Assembly: GCA_965250115.1 (NCBI GenBank)
Contig: CBDFNJ010000002.1
Location: 2,728,001-2,792,000 of the forward strand
Direction of reading: 5' to 3'
Source of the DNA: CBDFHB01 sp965250115
Lineage (GTDB): Bacteria > Acidobacteriota > Vicinamibacteria > Marinacidobacterales > SMYC01
DNA length: 64,000 bases
Made by a program: the position numbers and the translations under genes. This document shows, in pieces, positions 48,643 to 58,200 of this stretch; positions within the stretch are counted from its first letter, which is position 1; every line of letters starts with the position of its first letter. A model generated the notes under the pieces. That model had not been told where the DNA came from. It did not search any database and saw nothing but the letters and a program-made list of their open reading frames with translations.

Positions 48643-50508
48643 TTGGTCATCGAACGCGTTTCGTGTCCTTCGTTGAGAGCCATTGCGCTCGGAGTCGCCG
48701 CGGCGCTGCTCTGCTGCGGGACAGCCGCGGCCTCGACACCATTGGAATCGATTCCCATCGAAAGCATCGTGCCCGGGATGGTCGGCGAGGGTCGCACGGT
48801 GTTTTCGGGAAACACCATCGAGTCCTTCAAGGTCACCATCATGGGGGTGTTGAGAAACTTCGGCCCCAACCAGAACATGATTCTCGCGAGGCTCGAAGGG
48901 GGTCCACTCGAGCACACGGGGGTCATCGCCGGCATGAGTGGCTCTCCCGTCTATATCGACGGCAAGCTGATCGGGGCGGTGGCCTATGCCTTTCCTTTTG
49001 CGAAAGACCCCATCGCAGGCATCACTCCCATTCAAGAGATGCTGGATGCGACTGAGACACCTTCCGCGCGTCGGGCGGCGATCCCTTTGGAGTTTCCGCT
49101 GACGCCCGCCAAGATCGCGGCCGTCGCGCCACCCCGGGCGCGGCCGGTTCCGCTTCAGGGCGCGTCTCTCACCGGTGGCGAGCTTCTTCAGCCCTATCTC
49201 GGAAAGCTCCTTTCCCCCATCGCGACTCCCGCCTCCCTTCTCGGCTTTCCGTCGGAAACGTTCGAGATCGTGGCGCCGCTGCTTCGCGAGTTCGGTATGG
49301 AACCTCTGATGGGTGGCGCGGTCGGCGGAGTGGCGAGGTCGAGAGCGCAGACGGATCCGGACAAACCCGCGCTCGCGCCGGGCGACGCGGTCGGCGTCGG
49401 CCTCGTGACAGGAGATCTCCAGATTGCAGCGTCGGGAACCGTCACTCATGTCGACCCGGAAACCGGTAGTGTCTACGCCTTCGGACATCCTCTCTTCAAC
49501 CTCGGTCCCATCGAGTATCCGATGACGAGCTCCAACGTTCATCTCGTGCTGCCCTCCCTCATGAACTCGTTCAAGATGGCCAGCAGTGGAGACACGATCG
49601 GGACATGGGTCCAGGACAGGGCAACCGCCATCAAGGGTGTTTTGAACGTTCGCCCCAGAATGATTCCCCTGCAGGTGAGCGTTGCAACGAGTCGGGGGCA
49701 GGAGAAAACCTACGATCTCGAAGTGGTGAGCGACGAGCTTTTCTCACCGGTCCTCACGTTCGCTTCCATCGTTGCGATACTTCAATCGACCGAGCGGGCC
49801 TACGGGAACCAGACCGTCAAGCTTTCCGCGTGGATAGAGACGACCGACGGCCAGCGCATGCATATCGAGGACGTCTTCACCGACCAGCAAGCGGCCGTGA
49901 ACGCGTCGGCGATGGTTTCCGCGCCGCTCGCGTTTCTCTTGAGCAACGACTTCGAGGACATCACCGTGAAGAATATCCGCGTGCAGGTCGAGGCGAGTGA
50001 GCAACGGCTCACGGCGAAGCTGCTTCGCGCTTGGTTGGATACGGACCAAGTGGCCCCGGGCGGTACAGCGAAGCTCAAACTGCTCTTGAAGTCCTATCGG
50101 GGCGACGAGATCCTGGAAACGGTCGACGTGACCGTCCCGAAAAACGTCGGTGCGGGCCAGCTTCGTTTGGTCGTCGCGGACGCGAATACGCTCTCGGCCA
50201 TCGAGAGGCTAGAGGCCCGCCAGGGCTTCGTGCCCAAGGATCTCGATCAGCTCATCCGCGCGATCAACGCCCTGAGGAAGAACAACCGACTCTACGTGCG
50301 TCTGAGCCGCGCCGATCGCGGCGGTGCGATCGTCGCCGGCGAGTATCTGACCTCGCTTCCGGCGAGCGTCATCAACGTTCTTCAGGCCGGTGAGTCCGCC
50401 GGCGATTTCACGCCACTTCGTAATTCCACTTTTTGGGAGCACGAAGTCGTGACCGACTACAACGTTTCCGGTTCGCGGCTACTCCACCTAGAAGTCAGGA
50501 AACGCTGA
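48643..50508 (+). CDS. SpoIVB-type peptidase S55 family protein, exported
   Basis: This protein of about 622 residues starts at TTG 48643, chosen for an AAGGTGGAG site and a following signal peptide (RAIALGVAAALLCCGTAAAS). The N-terminal 250 residues match the S55 domain: IPIESIVPGMVGEGRTVFSG, MGVLRNFGPNQNMILARLEG, and GVIAGMSGSPVYIDGKLIGA with the nucleophile Ser; VYAFGHPLFNLGPIEYPM supplies the His region. The rest is beta-rich (LRVWLD-like repeats) with no Bacillus PDZ arrangement. S55 proteins of non-sporeformers have unknown substrates. It is followed by a propeller protein on the same strand, probably co-expressed. Confidence 0.88.
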   Translation: MVIERVSCPSLRAIALGVAAALLCCGTAAASTPLESIPIESIVPGMVGEGRTVFSGNTIESFKVTIMGVLRNFGPNQNMILARLEGGPLEHTGVIAGMSGSPVYIDGKLIGAVAYAFPFAKDPIAGITPIQEMLDATETPSARRAAIPLEFPLTPAKIAAVAPPRARPVPLQGASLTGGELLQPYLGKLLSPIATPASLLGFPSETFEIVAPLLREFGMEPLMGGAVGGVARSRAQTDPDKPALAPGDAVGVGLVTGDLQIAASGTVTHVDPETGSVYAFGHPLFNLGPIEYPMTSSNVHLVLPSLMNSFKMASSGDTIGTWVQDRATAIKGVLNVRPRMIPLQVSVATSRGQEKTYDLEVVSDELFSPVLTFASIVAILQSTERAYGNQTVKLSAWIETTDGQRMHIEDVFTDQQAAVNASAMVSAPLAFLLSNDFEDITVKNIRVQVEASEQRLTAKLLRAWLDTDQVAPGGTAKLKLLLKSYRGDEILETVDVTVPKNVGAGQLRLVVADANTLSAIERLEARQGFVPKDLDQLIRAINALRKNNRLYVRLSRADRGGAIVAGEYLTSLPASVINVLQAGESAGDFTPLRNSTFWEHEVVTDYNVSGSRLLHLEVRKR

Positions 50509-50543
50509 CGACCCCGTTCGAATCCATCGAAAGGAATCCGATC

Positions 50544-52790
50544 TTGTTGAACGAGCGAATGCGTAGCCCGATTTTCGGCATCGTCGTCCTCGCCGTCGCC
50601 CTCACTGTTTCCGCCGCTGTGCCGACTCTTTGGAGGCTCGAAAATCAGGCGGATTTTCTACTGGGAGACACCGACGGAGTATCCATCGCTTCCGACGGCA
50701 CGATCTCGCTAGCACCGGCGGCGGAAGTGATCGGCGAAGCGACCGACCCTCATTTCTGGAGCCTGGCCGGCGACTCCGACGCCATCTACGTCGGTAGCGG
50801 CAACGAAGGCAAGGTCTATCGAGTCGACAGTAGCGGAGAGACCCACGCCGTCATGGACAGCAACGAGCTCCAGGTACATGCGCTCGCCCTCGACCGCCTT
50901 GGAAACCTCTACATCGGTACGTCGCCGCGGGGGAGCGTCTATCGAATGGGGTCGGACCGCAGGCAGGAGCCGTTCTTCGACTCTGACGACCGCTACATTT
51001 GGGCTCTCGCGGTCGACTCCTCTGGCAACGTCATCGTCGCGACTGGCGACAAGGCGCAGGTCCATCGCGTGAGACCCTCGGGGGAGAGCGAGGTCTTGTT
51101 CACGAGCGAGGAGACCCACATCGTGAGCCTGGCGCTGGGCAGGGACGATACGATCTACGCTGGAACTGATTCGAACGGCCTCGTCCTTCAGATCGACCGC
51201 AGTGGCCAAACCTCCGTTCTCTACGATACGCCGTTTCAGGAAGTTCGAGCGCTCACCATCGACACGAGGGGCAACGTCTACGCGGCGACGGTGAATGGCA
51301 ACGCCACGAGAACGACGCCGGAGGCTTCCCCCAGTGCGAGCGGCGCCGGCGCTCAATCCCCTCTGGCGCCAACGTCTCCGTCTGGCGGCGGCGAGTCCAT
51401 CACCGTGACCGCCACTGCGACGGCGGTCCTGGCACCTTCGGCCGGCGGCGTCAGCTCTGTTTCCACCTCCTCGGCGAAGGGAGGCTTGTACCGCATCGCA
51501 ACCGACGGCGCGGCTGAGCTGCTTTGGCAGTCTCCAGAGGACATACCGCTCGCCCTGAGCCTCGCCACCGACGACAGGCTCATGGTTGGAACCGGCAACG
51601 AGGGCCGCGTGTATCTCGTCAATCAGGACAAGACGAGCTCCCTCCTCCTCAGCGTCGAAGCCGGTCAAGTCACGTCGATTCTTCCGCCGAACGGCAGTGC
51701 CACCTATCTGACGACGTCGAACCCCGCTAAGGTTTATCGCATCGAGCAGGGGCGCCGCACCGAAGGCATCTATCGATCCCAGGCGAAGGACGCGCAAACG
51801 GTCTCCTCCTGGGGCAAGATTCGATGGGAGGCGCGCTCGCCCGGTGGTACGAACGTCACGCTCCAAACCCGAACCGGTAACTCGGCCGAGCCCGACAACA
51901 CCTGGAGCGCTTGGTCACCGCCCCTAATGGAAGCGACGGGCGAACAGATTTCGAGCCCGAGGGGTCGCTTTCTTCAATGGCGCGCGATTTTGAGCTCGAC
52001 GGGAGAGTTGAGCCCAGAGCTCCAGAACGTCACCATGGTCTATCTGCAGCAAAATCTCCCACCCGAGGTCAGCGAGATCGCCATCCAGCCACCGGGACAC
52101 TCCTTCCAGAAACCGATCATCACTGCGGGACAAATCGAGATTCTCGGCTTGAACGGTAGCCTGTCCGACGACCAGCAGCCCGGCAACGGAAGCTCGGCGC
52201 AGGCTGGAGTGGCCATGAACATGACAGCGCTCGCGCGACCCCTCTACAGGAAGGGGATTCAGACGGTCACATGGAAGGGCTCCGACCCGAACCAGGACGA
52301 GCTGATCTACGACGTGCACTACCGCGCGGAGGGTGAAAGCCTCTGGCGATCGCTACGCGACGGCCTCGAGAATCCTGTCATCGCCTGGGACACCTCCGCC
52401 ATGCCGGACGGCCGCTATACGCTCCGCATCGTCGCCAGCGACTCCCCCTCGAATCCGAGTGACATCGCGCGCACGGCCGACCGCATCAGCCGAAGCTTCG
52501 AGGTCGATAACACTCCCCCGCGCGTGACTGGGCTCACGGTAGAGTCGACGGAAGCCGGCCACCGAGTCCGATTCGTTGCCGAGGACGAGATCAGCGCCGT
52601 GCGCAACATCGAATACGCTATCAACTCCGGGAGCTGGAGTATCGTGTTTCCAACCGATGGCATCGCGGACTCGAAGCGAGAGAGCTTCGACGTCACGCTA
52701 CCCGGATTCGGGAACGGCGTCTACACGCTCGTCGTGAAAGTCACCGATTCCTTGGGCAATACGGGGACGGCCCGGGCCGAACTTCGATAG
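50544..52790 (+). CDS. Exported beta-propeller protein with Ig-like C-terminus
   Basis: This protein of about 748 residues starts at TTG 50544 (AAGGA 10 bases upstream), giving a membrane anchor or signal (FGIVVLAVALTVSAAVPT). Repeated blades carry YVGSGNEGKVYRVDSSGETH, LYIGTSPRGSVYRMG, IYAGTDSNGLVLQID and LMVGTGNEGRVYLV. This NHL/SMP-30-like propeller is interrupted by a Ser/Thr/Ala-rich insert (about 285-335). The C-terminal third has WEARSPGGTNVTLQTRTGNS and two Ig/FN3-like domains (TWKGSDPNQDELIYDVHYRA; ADRISRSFEVDNTPPRV). It lies 35 bases after the S55 gene; a role as an extracellular binding partner is only inferred from that. Confidence 0.82.
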   Translation: MLNERMRSPIFGIVVLAVALTVSAAVPTLWRLENQADFLLGDTDGVSIASDGTISLAPAAEVIGEATDPHFWSLAGDSDAIYVGSGNEGKVYRVDSSGETHAVMDSNELQVHALALDRLGNLYIGTSPRGSVYRMGSDRRQEPFFDSDDRYIWALAVDSSGNVIVATGDKAQVHRVRPSGESEVLFTSEETHIVSLALGRDDTIYAGTDSNGLVLQIDRSGQTSVLYDTPFQEVRALTIDTRGNVYAATVNGNATRTTPEASPSASGAGAQSPLAPTSPSGGGESITVTATATAVLAPSAGGVSSVSTSSAKGGLYRIATDGAAELLWQSPEDIPLALSLATDDRLMVGTGNEGRVYLVNQDKTSSLLLSVEAGQVTSILPPNGSATYLTTSNPAKVYRIEQGRRTEGIYRSQAKDAQTVSSWGKIRWEARSPGGTNVTLQTRTGNSAEPDNTWSAWSPPLMEATGEQISSPRGRFLQWRAILSSTGELSPELQNVTMVYLQQNLPPEVSEIAIQPPGHSFQKPIITAGQIEILGLNGSLSDDQQPGNGSSAQAGVAMNMTALARPLYRKGIQTVTWKGSDPNQDELIYDVHYRAEGESLWRSLRDGLENPVIAWDTSAMPDGRYTLRIVASDSPSNPSDIARTADRISRSFEVDNTPPRVTGLTVESTEAGHRVRFVAEDEISAVRNIEYAINSGSWSIVFPTDGIADSKRESFDVTLPGFGNGVYTLVVKVTDSLGNTGTARAELR

Positions 52791-53010
52791 TAACACGTGC
52801 CGTCTCGGCGGACATCGCGGGCAATCGAAAAGCCTTGCGCAATGAACCACTCGCGGTCCTCCGGATGTATCGTCGAAGGGAGCCCGGCAGAGAACATTTC
52901 CGGCAGGCGCGACGTGAAACACGTTTTCTTGCGCAGCAAGCAAGTTGACCGCGAATCGCTTATATTGAAGACCTGACCTTGAGCGTGACGCAAGTCGAGG
53001 TTTCTGACTG

Positions 53011-54375
53011 ATGAGAAGTTCGGGAATCGCCGCGCTCGTGACAGCCATCCTGTGCGCTGCCGCGTCGGCTCAGGAGGACGAGCGCCCCAATTTTGTGGTT
53101 GTTCTCGTCGACGATTTGCGCTGGGACGGCGTTGGTGCGACACGACACCCCTTCGTCGATACCCCCAACGTCAATCAGCTCGCACGCGAGGGTGTCGTCT
53201 TCCGAAACGCTTTCGTCACGACGCCTCTCTGCTCACCGTCTCGTGCGAGCTTTCTCACCGGTCGCTACGCCCGCTCGCACGGTGTGATCAACAACGGCCT
53301 CCGCGAATCGCTCTACGATGTCCCTACGTTTCCCCAACTCCTCGAAGACTCCGGGTACCGAACCGCCTTCATCGGGAAGTGGCACATGGGCTCCGACGAT
53401 ACGCCCTGGCCGGGGTTCACACGATGGATCAGCTTTGCCGGACAAGGCCGTTATCGGGGTCAGGAGCTCAATATCGACGGAAGACGCGTACCGACCCGAG
53501 GCCACCTCACCGACGTGCTCAACGAGTACGCGGTCGAGTTTGTGCGCGATGCCGCGCAGACGCCTGAGCCCTTTTTGCTCTACCTCTCCCACAAAGCGGT
53601 GCACGAACCGTTCAATCCGCCATCGCGCCACGTCGATCTCTACGTGGACGAGCCGGTGCCATGCTCGCCTGGGTGCGATGATTCGCTGGAAGGCAAGAAA
53701 GCGCTCACGCGGTTCGTTCCCGACACCGTCGCGCCCGTGGGCGGGCGCACCGCTCCGAGCGAACAGCAAATTCGTGATCAGACAACCCTGCTCGTCTCCG
53801 TCGACGCAGGTGTAGGCGGTGTCGTCCGTGCGCTGCGCGAGGCCGGCGCATTGGATCGCACCCTGATCGTCTTCACCAGCGACAACGGGTTCTTTCACCG
53901 AGAGCACGGGCTTGGCGACAAACGCTGGCCTTACGAGGAGTCGATCCGGATCCCGTTCATCGTTCGCTACCCGCCGTTGGTGTCGCCCAGTGCACCGAAC
54001 GACTCCCTCGTTCTGAATGTCGATTTGGCGCCGACCATTCTGGAGCTTGGCGGTGTGGCAACGCCGCCACTCGTCAACGGCGAATCACTGGTTCCGCTCT
54101 TGCGAGGCGAGTCCACCGGTTGGCGCACGAGCTTTCTGATCGAGTATTTCCACGAGGTGCCGTTTCCGCGAATACCCACGTGGGAATCCGTTAGGACGGA
54201 ACGCTTCAAGCTCATCCGCTATCCGCGATTGGGTCGCGATTTCGATGAGCTCTACGACCTTCGCGTCGACCCGTACGAGCTCCGGAATCAGATCGCCAAC
54301 GCCGAGTATGTGGCAGAAGCAGAGCGACTGGAAGCTCTGCTCGACCAACTCGAGATCCAACTCGAATCGCGCTAG
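53011..54375 (+). CDS. Exported arylsulfatase-family enzyme
   Basis: This 454-residue protein has a signal peptide (MRSSGIAALVTAILCAAASA). Motifs: metal-binding NFVVVLVDDLRWDGVG; sulfatase signature LCSPSRASFLTGRYARSHGV, whose Cys would be converted to formylglycine; YRTAFIGKWHMGSDDTPWPG; LLYLSHKAVHEPF; metal-binding IVFTSDNGFFHREHG; and C-terminal RTERFKLIRYPRLGRDFDEL. It should hydrolyse sulfate esters, probably of a glycan, in the periplasm or outside. The maturation enzyme is not in the window. The length is normal. It is convergent with the anti-sigma gene. Confidence 0.95.
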   Translation: MRSSGIAALVTAILCAAASAQEDERPNFVVVLVDDLRWDGVGATRHPFVDTPNVNQLAREGVVFRNAFVTTPLCSPSRASFLTGRYARSHGVINNGLRESLYDVPTFPQLLEDSGYRTAFIGKWHMGSDDTPWPGFTRWISFAGQGRYRGQELNIDGRRVPTRGHLTDVLNEYAVEFVRDAAQTPEPFLLYLSHKAVHEPFNPPSRHVDLYVDEPVPCSPGCDDSLEGKKALTRFVPDTVAPVGGRTAPSEQQIRDQTTLLVSVDAGVGGVVRALREAGALDRTLIVFTSDNGFFHREHGLGDKRWPYEESIRIPFIVRYPPLVSPSAPNDSLVLNVDLAPTILELGGVATPPLVNGESLVPLLRGESTGWRTSFLIEYFHEVPFPRIPTWESVRTERFKLIRYPRLGRDFDELYDLRVDPYELRNQIANAEYVAEAERLEALLDQLEIQLESR

Positions 54376-54427
54376 TCCGCCCGACCGGCACGTCGCGGAT
54401 GATGCTCCAGGTCTTGGGGAACTGGCT

Positions 54428-55189
54428 CTAGACGACGCCGCGATCCATTTGCCAGCGACGGTAAACAGGCAACGTCGAGAGCCGCGCGGGCGTGGGGCGG
54501 ACTTCCGTCGTCGTGAACATGTAGAGAAAGTTCACCGATACCGTCTGGTCCCCCAGCCGTGCCGGCTCGAATCCGGCGACTCGCACGGCTTCGAGCGTGC
54601 GCGTCAGCATCTCTTCGTCACCGCTTCGATAGATCACTTCGAGAGCCCGCACCCTACCGTTCGGGTCGATCGATGCCATCGTCAGCATGGTGCCCTCTTT
54701 GCCCCGCTCGGCGTCGTCGAAAGCCGACCCGCCTCGAAATCGAGGCGAGCTCATCAACTCGTGAAGCAGAACCGGCTCCGGCAAGGCTGTCGGGATCAAT
54801 GCGGACGAAAGTTTTCTCGTGGCGTGCTCACCATAGGCGTGGTCGAAGAGAACGACTAGACCCAGGAGCAGGATTGTGGCGAGGGTTCCCAGGCTGACCG
54901 CGGAAAAGAACCCGGAGTGGTTCCCGGTTCGGAGAATCTGACCGCGCAGTACCGGTACCATGCCGCGCTCCTCGGCATCGATCCGCTCCCGCACGCTCGT
55001 GGCGAGGCTCGCAGGAGCGTCGAGGTGGCTCAGGTGACGGACCGAGTTCGCGGTATCCGCTAGTCCCTCGTACTCGAGTCGGCAGCTCTCACAGGCGTTC
55101 AAATGTTCGTCGACGCTCGCCATGGAGCTCAGAGACAACTCCTCGTCGTAGTAAGCCGAAAGCGTCGTCGTACCAGGATGTACCAACAT
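54428..55189 (-). CDS. Zinc-finger anti-sigma factor with TonB-like periplasmic tail
   Basis: This 253-residue protein follows the ECF sigma gene by one base. The N-terminal zf-HC2 domain has the zinc ligands in DEHLNACESCRLEYEGL (HxxxCxxC), which binds the sigma factor. A transmembrane helix lies at about 95-117 (AVSLGTLATILLLGLVVLF). The periplasmic part has a beta domain, EGTMLTMASIDPNGRVRALE and LTRTLEAVRVAGFEPARLGD, resembling TonB C-terminal folds. It should sequester the sigma factor until an envelope signal releases it. Confidence 0.9.
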   Translation of the reverse strand: MLVHPGTTTLSAYYDEELSLSSMASVDEHLNACESCRLEYEGLADTANSVRHLSHLDAPASLATSVRERIDAEERGMVPVLRGQILRTGNHSGFFSAVSLGTLATILLLGLVVLFDHAYGEHATRKLSSALIPTALPEPVLLHELMSSPRFRGGSAFDDAERGKEGTMLTMASIDPNGRVRALEVIYRSGDEEMLTRTLEAVRVAGFEPARLGDQTVSVNFLYMFTTTEVRPTPARLSTLPVYRRWQMDRGVV

Positions 55190-55190
55190 C

Positions 55191-55892
55191 TCACACTTCC
55201 TTAGTGAATCCGAAAATTTCCGGGTCCAACCGGCCGCGAAGCGAGCGCCGAGCGCGAGCCAATCTCGACTTCACGGTCCCGAGCGGGAGATCGAGCGTTG
55301 CTGCGATCTCGTCATAGGACAATCCTTCGACTTCCTTGAGCAGGAGGATGCTCCGCTGCTCGAAGGGCAAGCGATCGATAGCCTGGCGCAGCAGGTGTCC
55401 TATTTCCTTGCGGAGAAGGGCTTTGTCCGGCGAGACGCCGTTGCCATTCAAAGGCGCTGCGAGCTCCCAATTGGGACTCTCTTCGACGTCGTCCAGGTTA
55501 ACCGCCGTCATCTCGGCGAGCCGTCGCTTCCACCACCGCTGACGATTCTTGGCTCGATTGATGACGATACGGTAAATCCAAGTCCTCAGAGACGCGTCGC
55601 GCCGAAAGCTCGCGAGTTTCCGATAGACTTGAAGAAAGACCTCCTGTGAGAGATCGACGGCCTCGTCGTGGCGTCCGAGAAACCTATAGGCGAGGTTGAA
55701 AACCATGTCTCCGTAGCGTTGCACGATTTGATCGTAGGCGGTGTCATCGCCTGATAGACAGCGATCGATGAGCGCGGCGTCGTCGACCGACCATCCGGCA
55801 GTGTCCCTGGCTTGTCTCTCGAGAGAGAGAAGCTCCTCAAGCGGAAGGACTGACGTCGGATCGTGCATCATGCGTTCAACGGGCCTCCGCAT
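55191..55892 (-). CDS. ECF RNA polymerase sigma factor (RpoE-like)
   Basis: This 233-residue sigma-70 factor of the extracytoplasmic-function group starts at 55892, or possibly at the internal Met codons 55871/55868. Region 2 has DMVFNLAYRFLGRHDEAVDL, SQEVFLQVYRKLASFR and TWIYRIVINRAKNRQRWWKR. Region 4 has IDRLPFEQRSILLLKEVEGL, SYDEIAATLDLPLGTVKSRL and ARARRSLRG. It is co-transcribed with the zinc-finger anti-sigma gene. The divergent TPR gene across a 190-bp gap may be a target, but no promoter could be matched. Confidence 0.95.
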   Translation of the reverse strand: MRRPVERMMHDPTSVLPLEELLSLERQARDTAGWSVDDAALIDRCLSGDDTAYDQIVQRYGDMVFNLAYRFLGRHDEAVDLSQEVFLQVYRKLASFRRDASLRTWIYRIVINRAKNRQRWWKRRLAEMTAVNLDDVEESPNWELAAPLNGNGVSPDKALLRKEIGHLLRQAIDRLPFEQRSILLLKEVEGLSYDEIAATLDLPLGTVKSRLARARRSLRGRLDPEIFGFTKEV

Positions 55893-56086
55893 CCGGTCTA
55901 ACCTCAGGCGTATCCTAGCATGGCGAGGCTAGAGCGTCGAAGCGGCCCCTATACTATTGGACACCGGTTCGGGGTCGAGGGTTCCCTATTCACGAGGCGG
56001 AGCATCTCAGTTTTTTGACGGGCAAGCTGGTTTCTGCTAACCTTCTCGGACATAGGGATTTAGAGATGCTCCACTAGGTTAGCGCG

Positions 56087-57496
56087 ATGAAGAAGCTTCT
56101 CGTCGGGGTCGTAGTCCTTCCCCTCCTCGCCGGAGCTGGGCTCGCCGGATATCGTGCCCTCAGTCGAGATTACCAGTATTTCCAGCTCGTGCAGCTCGGT
56201 AACCAGCTCCTGGCCGAAGGTCTCCCATTCCAGGCCTCTCGGACCTACGGCACCGCCATCGGCATCCGCCCTGCGGAACCGATCGCCTACATAAAGAGAG
56301 CCGAGGCCGAGCGCAGACAGGGCAATCTCTCGCCGGCGGTAGAAGATTTGGAAAAGGCCGGGAGTCTCTCCACCGACGTGCTGTTGGTCTCAAGGCGCCT
56401 CGCGGATATTTACGACGAGCTCGGTCGATTCGACGACGCCGCCCTACACCATGAACGCGCGCTCGATCTCGATCCCGAGTCCCCTGACGTGCTCGAGAAA
56501 CTGGGCCTCGTCCACTTTCGTGCGGGACGCGAAGCCGAGGCCATCGAGGCTCTCAACCGGGCGGCGAGCTCGAGAAAGGGCTCCTGGGAGCCGTTCTACC
56601 TCAGGGGCGCCGTCTTCCGGTCGCTCGGCGGACTGGATGAGGCCGAAGCGGACTTCCTGAGAGCTCTCGAGCTCGCTCCGGACGCCGCGCTGCCCGGATC
56701 CGCCCTTATCGAGCTCTATCTCGACACCGAGCAAGCCAGCAAGACGATGCCGCTCGTGCGGGCGGAGATCGATGACAACCCGGGAGCGGCGCAACCTTAC
56801 CTCCACCTTGCCGATGTCCACCGACTCGCGGGACGCAGCATCGATGCCGTTGAGGCGGTGGCGCTCGCGCTCGAGCAGGACCCCAATTTGCCGGCCGCCT
56901 ACCTGCGCCTGGAAGAGCTTTGGCTCGAGGAGGGTAGCAGCGGGGACGATCCCGTCGCTCTCGAGAAGGCCGCGACGGCCCTCGAATCGGTCGTAAAGAT
57001 GGATCCTTCGAACGGCCGTGCCGCTCTCGCTCTGGGTCGAGCTTATCTGGCGATGGGCGACGAGCCTCGAGGCTTCGCGGAGCTTCAGCGCGCCGGTGTA
57101 GCTACGCCCGTCCAAGCCGAGGCCCATCGACTCCTCGGAGACCTCTATCGGGCGAGGGGCAACCACGCCGAGGCCGTCACGGCCTATCACGTTTTTCTCA
57201 TGCTGAAGGGCGATAGCCCAGCGGTGCTGGAGCGCCTGGGCGATGCCTATGACGAGCTCGGCAATCCGACCATCGCCGCCGAGATCTATGAACGACTATC
57301 TGAGCTCGAGCCTCGTCGCGTCACGCCTCTTGTGAAGGCAGCACGGGCTTATCTTGCGAGTGGCGATCCTGGTTCGGCTGCACGCGCCTGCCGACGGGGT
57401 CTCGTAGACAACCCCGAGAACCAGGCGTTGCTCTCGCTGTTGGATCAGTCGCGAACCGCCACTACCTCAACCTCGAGCTCGCCGGTCTCCGATTGA
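56087..57496 (+). CDS. Membrane-anchored or secreted TPR protein
   Basis: This 469-residue protein has an N-terminal hydrophobic anchor (LLVGVVVLPLLAGAGLAGY) and about ten tetratricopeptide units. Examples are IAYIKRAEAERRQGNLSPAV, ALHHERALDLDPESPDVLEK, EPFYLRGAVFRSLGGLDEAE, ADFLRALELAPDAALPG and TAYHVFLMLKGDSPAVLERL. The C-terminus is Ser/Thr-rich. TPRs mediate protein contacts; the partner is unknown. It overlaps the start of the glycosyltransferase gene by four bases (TTGA), so the two are translated together. Confidence 0.88.
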   Translation: MKKLLVGVVVLPLLAGAGLAGYRALSRDYQYFQLVQLGNQLLAEGLPFQASRTYGTAIGIRPAEPIAYIKRAEAERRQGNLSPAVEDLEKAGSLSTDVLLVSRRLADIYDELGRFDDAALHHERALDLDPESPDVLEKLGLVHFRAGREAEAIEALNRAASSRKGSWEPFYLRGAVFRSLGGLDEAEADFLRALELAPDAALPGSALIELYLDTEQASKTMPLVRAEIDDNPGAAQPYLHLADVHRLAGRSIDAVEAVALALEQDPNLPAAYLRLEELWLEEGSSGDDPVALEKAATALESVVKMDPSNGRAALALGRAYLAMGDEPRGFAELQRAGVATPVQAEAHRLLGDLYRARGNHAEAVTAYHVFLMLKGDSPAVLERLGDAYDELGNPTIAAEIYERLSELEPRRVTPLVKAARAYLASGDPGSAARACRRGLVDNPENQALLSLLDQSRTATTSTSSSPVSD

Positions 57497-58200
57497 CAGC
57501 TACTAGCGAGCTTGTCGCTGTCTTCGCTCGGGCGCCCGAGCTCGGTAAGGTCAAGAGCCGCCTTTGCCCTCCCCTGACAGCGGACGAGGCGCTCGCACTT
57601 TATCGCGCCCTCGTCGCGGATACTCTGACGCAGCTCGGACGAGTCCAACGCCCAAACCTTTCGAGGGTGCTGCTCCTCTCTCAACCACTGCGCCACTCGA
57701 ACGACCTCGAGATACCGAAGGAGTGGACGGTTTCGATTCAATCCTCCGGTGATCTGGGCGAGCGCATGGCGAGTCTTTTCTATACGAGCTTCCAAAGGAA
57801 TATCTCGCGTGTCGTCCTGCTGGGAAGTGACAGCCCGACGCTGCCTCTCGAGGTCGTCCACGAGGCCTTCGACAGTCTGCAAACCAGCGACGTCGTATTG
57901 GGACCCGCGGAAGACGGTGGCTACTACTTGATCGGCGCGCGGCTCTTCGTACCCGAGATCTTCAAGAACATCGCCTGGGGCAGTGGAGAGGTTATGAATC
58001 AAACGACCACCGTACTCCGTGAAAAAGGTCTCGGATTCGAGTTACTTGTCCCCTGGTACGACATCGACCGCGGAGATGACCTCATCAAGCTTCATTCCGA
58101 GATTGCCTATCTGAAGCGAAACGCGCCGACGCTCGTCCCCGAGCGCGTCGCCGCCGTGCTGCCTGACGTCGAGAGCGAATACACATTCGGCGACGGCTAG
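57493..58200 (+). CDS. TIGR04282/DUF2064-type glycosyltransferase
   Basis: This 235-residue protein starts at TTG 57493, overlapping the TPR gene stop. The family motifs are AVFARAPELGKVKSRLCPPL at the N-terminus, SSGDLGERMASLFYTSF, VVLLGSDSPTLPLEVVHEAF and VVLGPAEDGGYYLIGARLFV. The end PWYDIDRGDDLIKL is also typical. It has the GT-A fold of A-type glycosyl/nucleotidyl transferases. Members occur in arsenosugar and other small-molecule pathways, but no arsenic genes are near, so the acceptor is unknown. Confidence 0.9.
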   Translation: MTATSELVAVFARAPELGKVKSRLCPPLTADEALALYRALVADTLTQLGRVQRPNLSRVLLLSQPLRHSNDLEIPKEWTVSIQSSGDLGERMASLFYTSFQRNISRVVLLGSDSPTLPLEVVHEAFDSLQTSDVVLGPAEDGGYYLIGARLFVPEIFKNIAWGSGEVMNQTTTVLREKGLGFELLVPWYDIDRGDDLIKLHSEIAYLKRNAPTLVPERVAAVLPDVESEYTFGDG

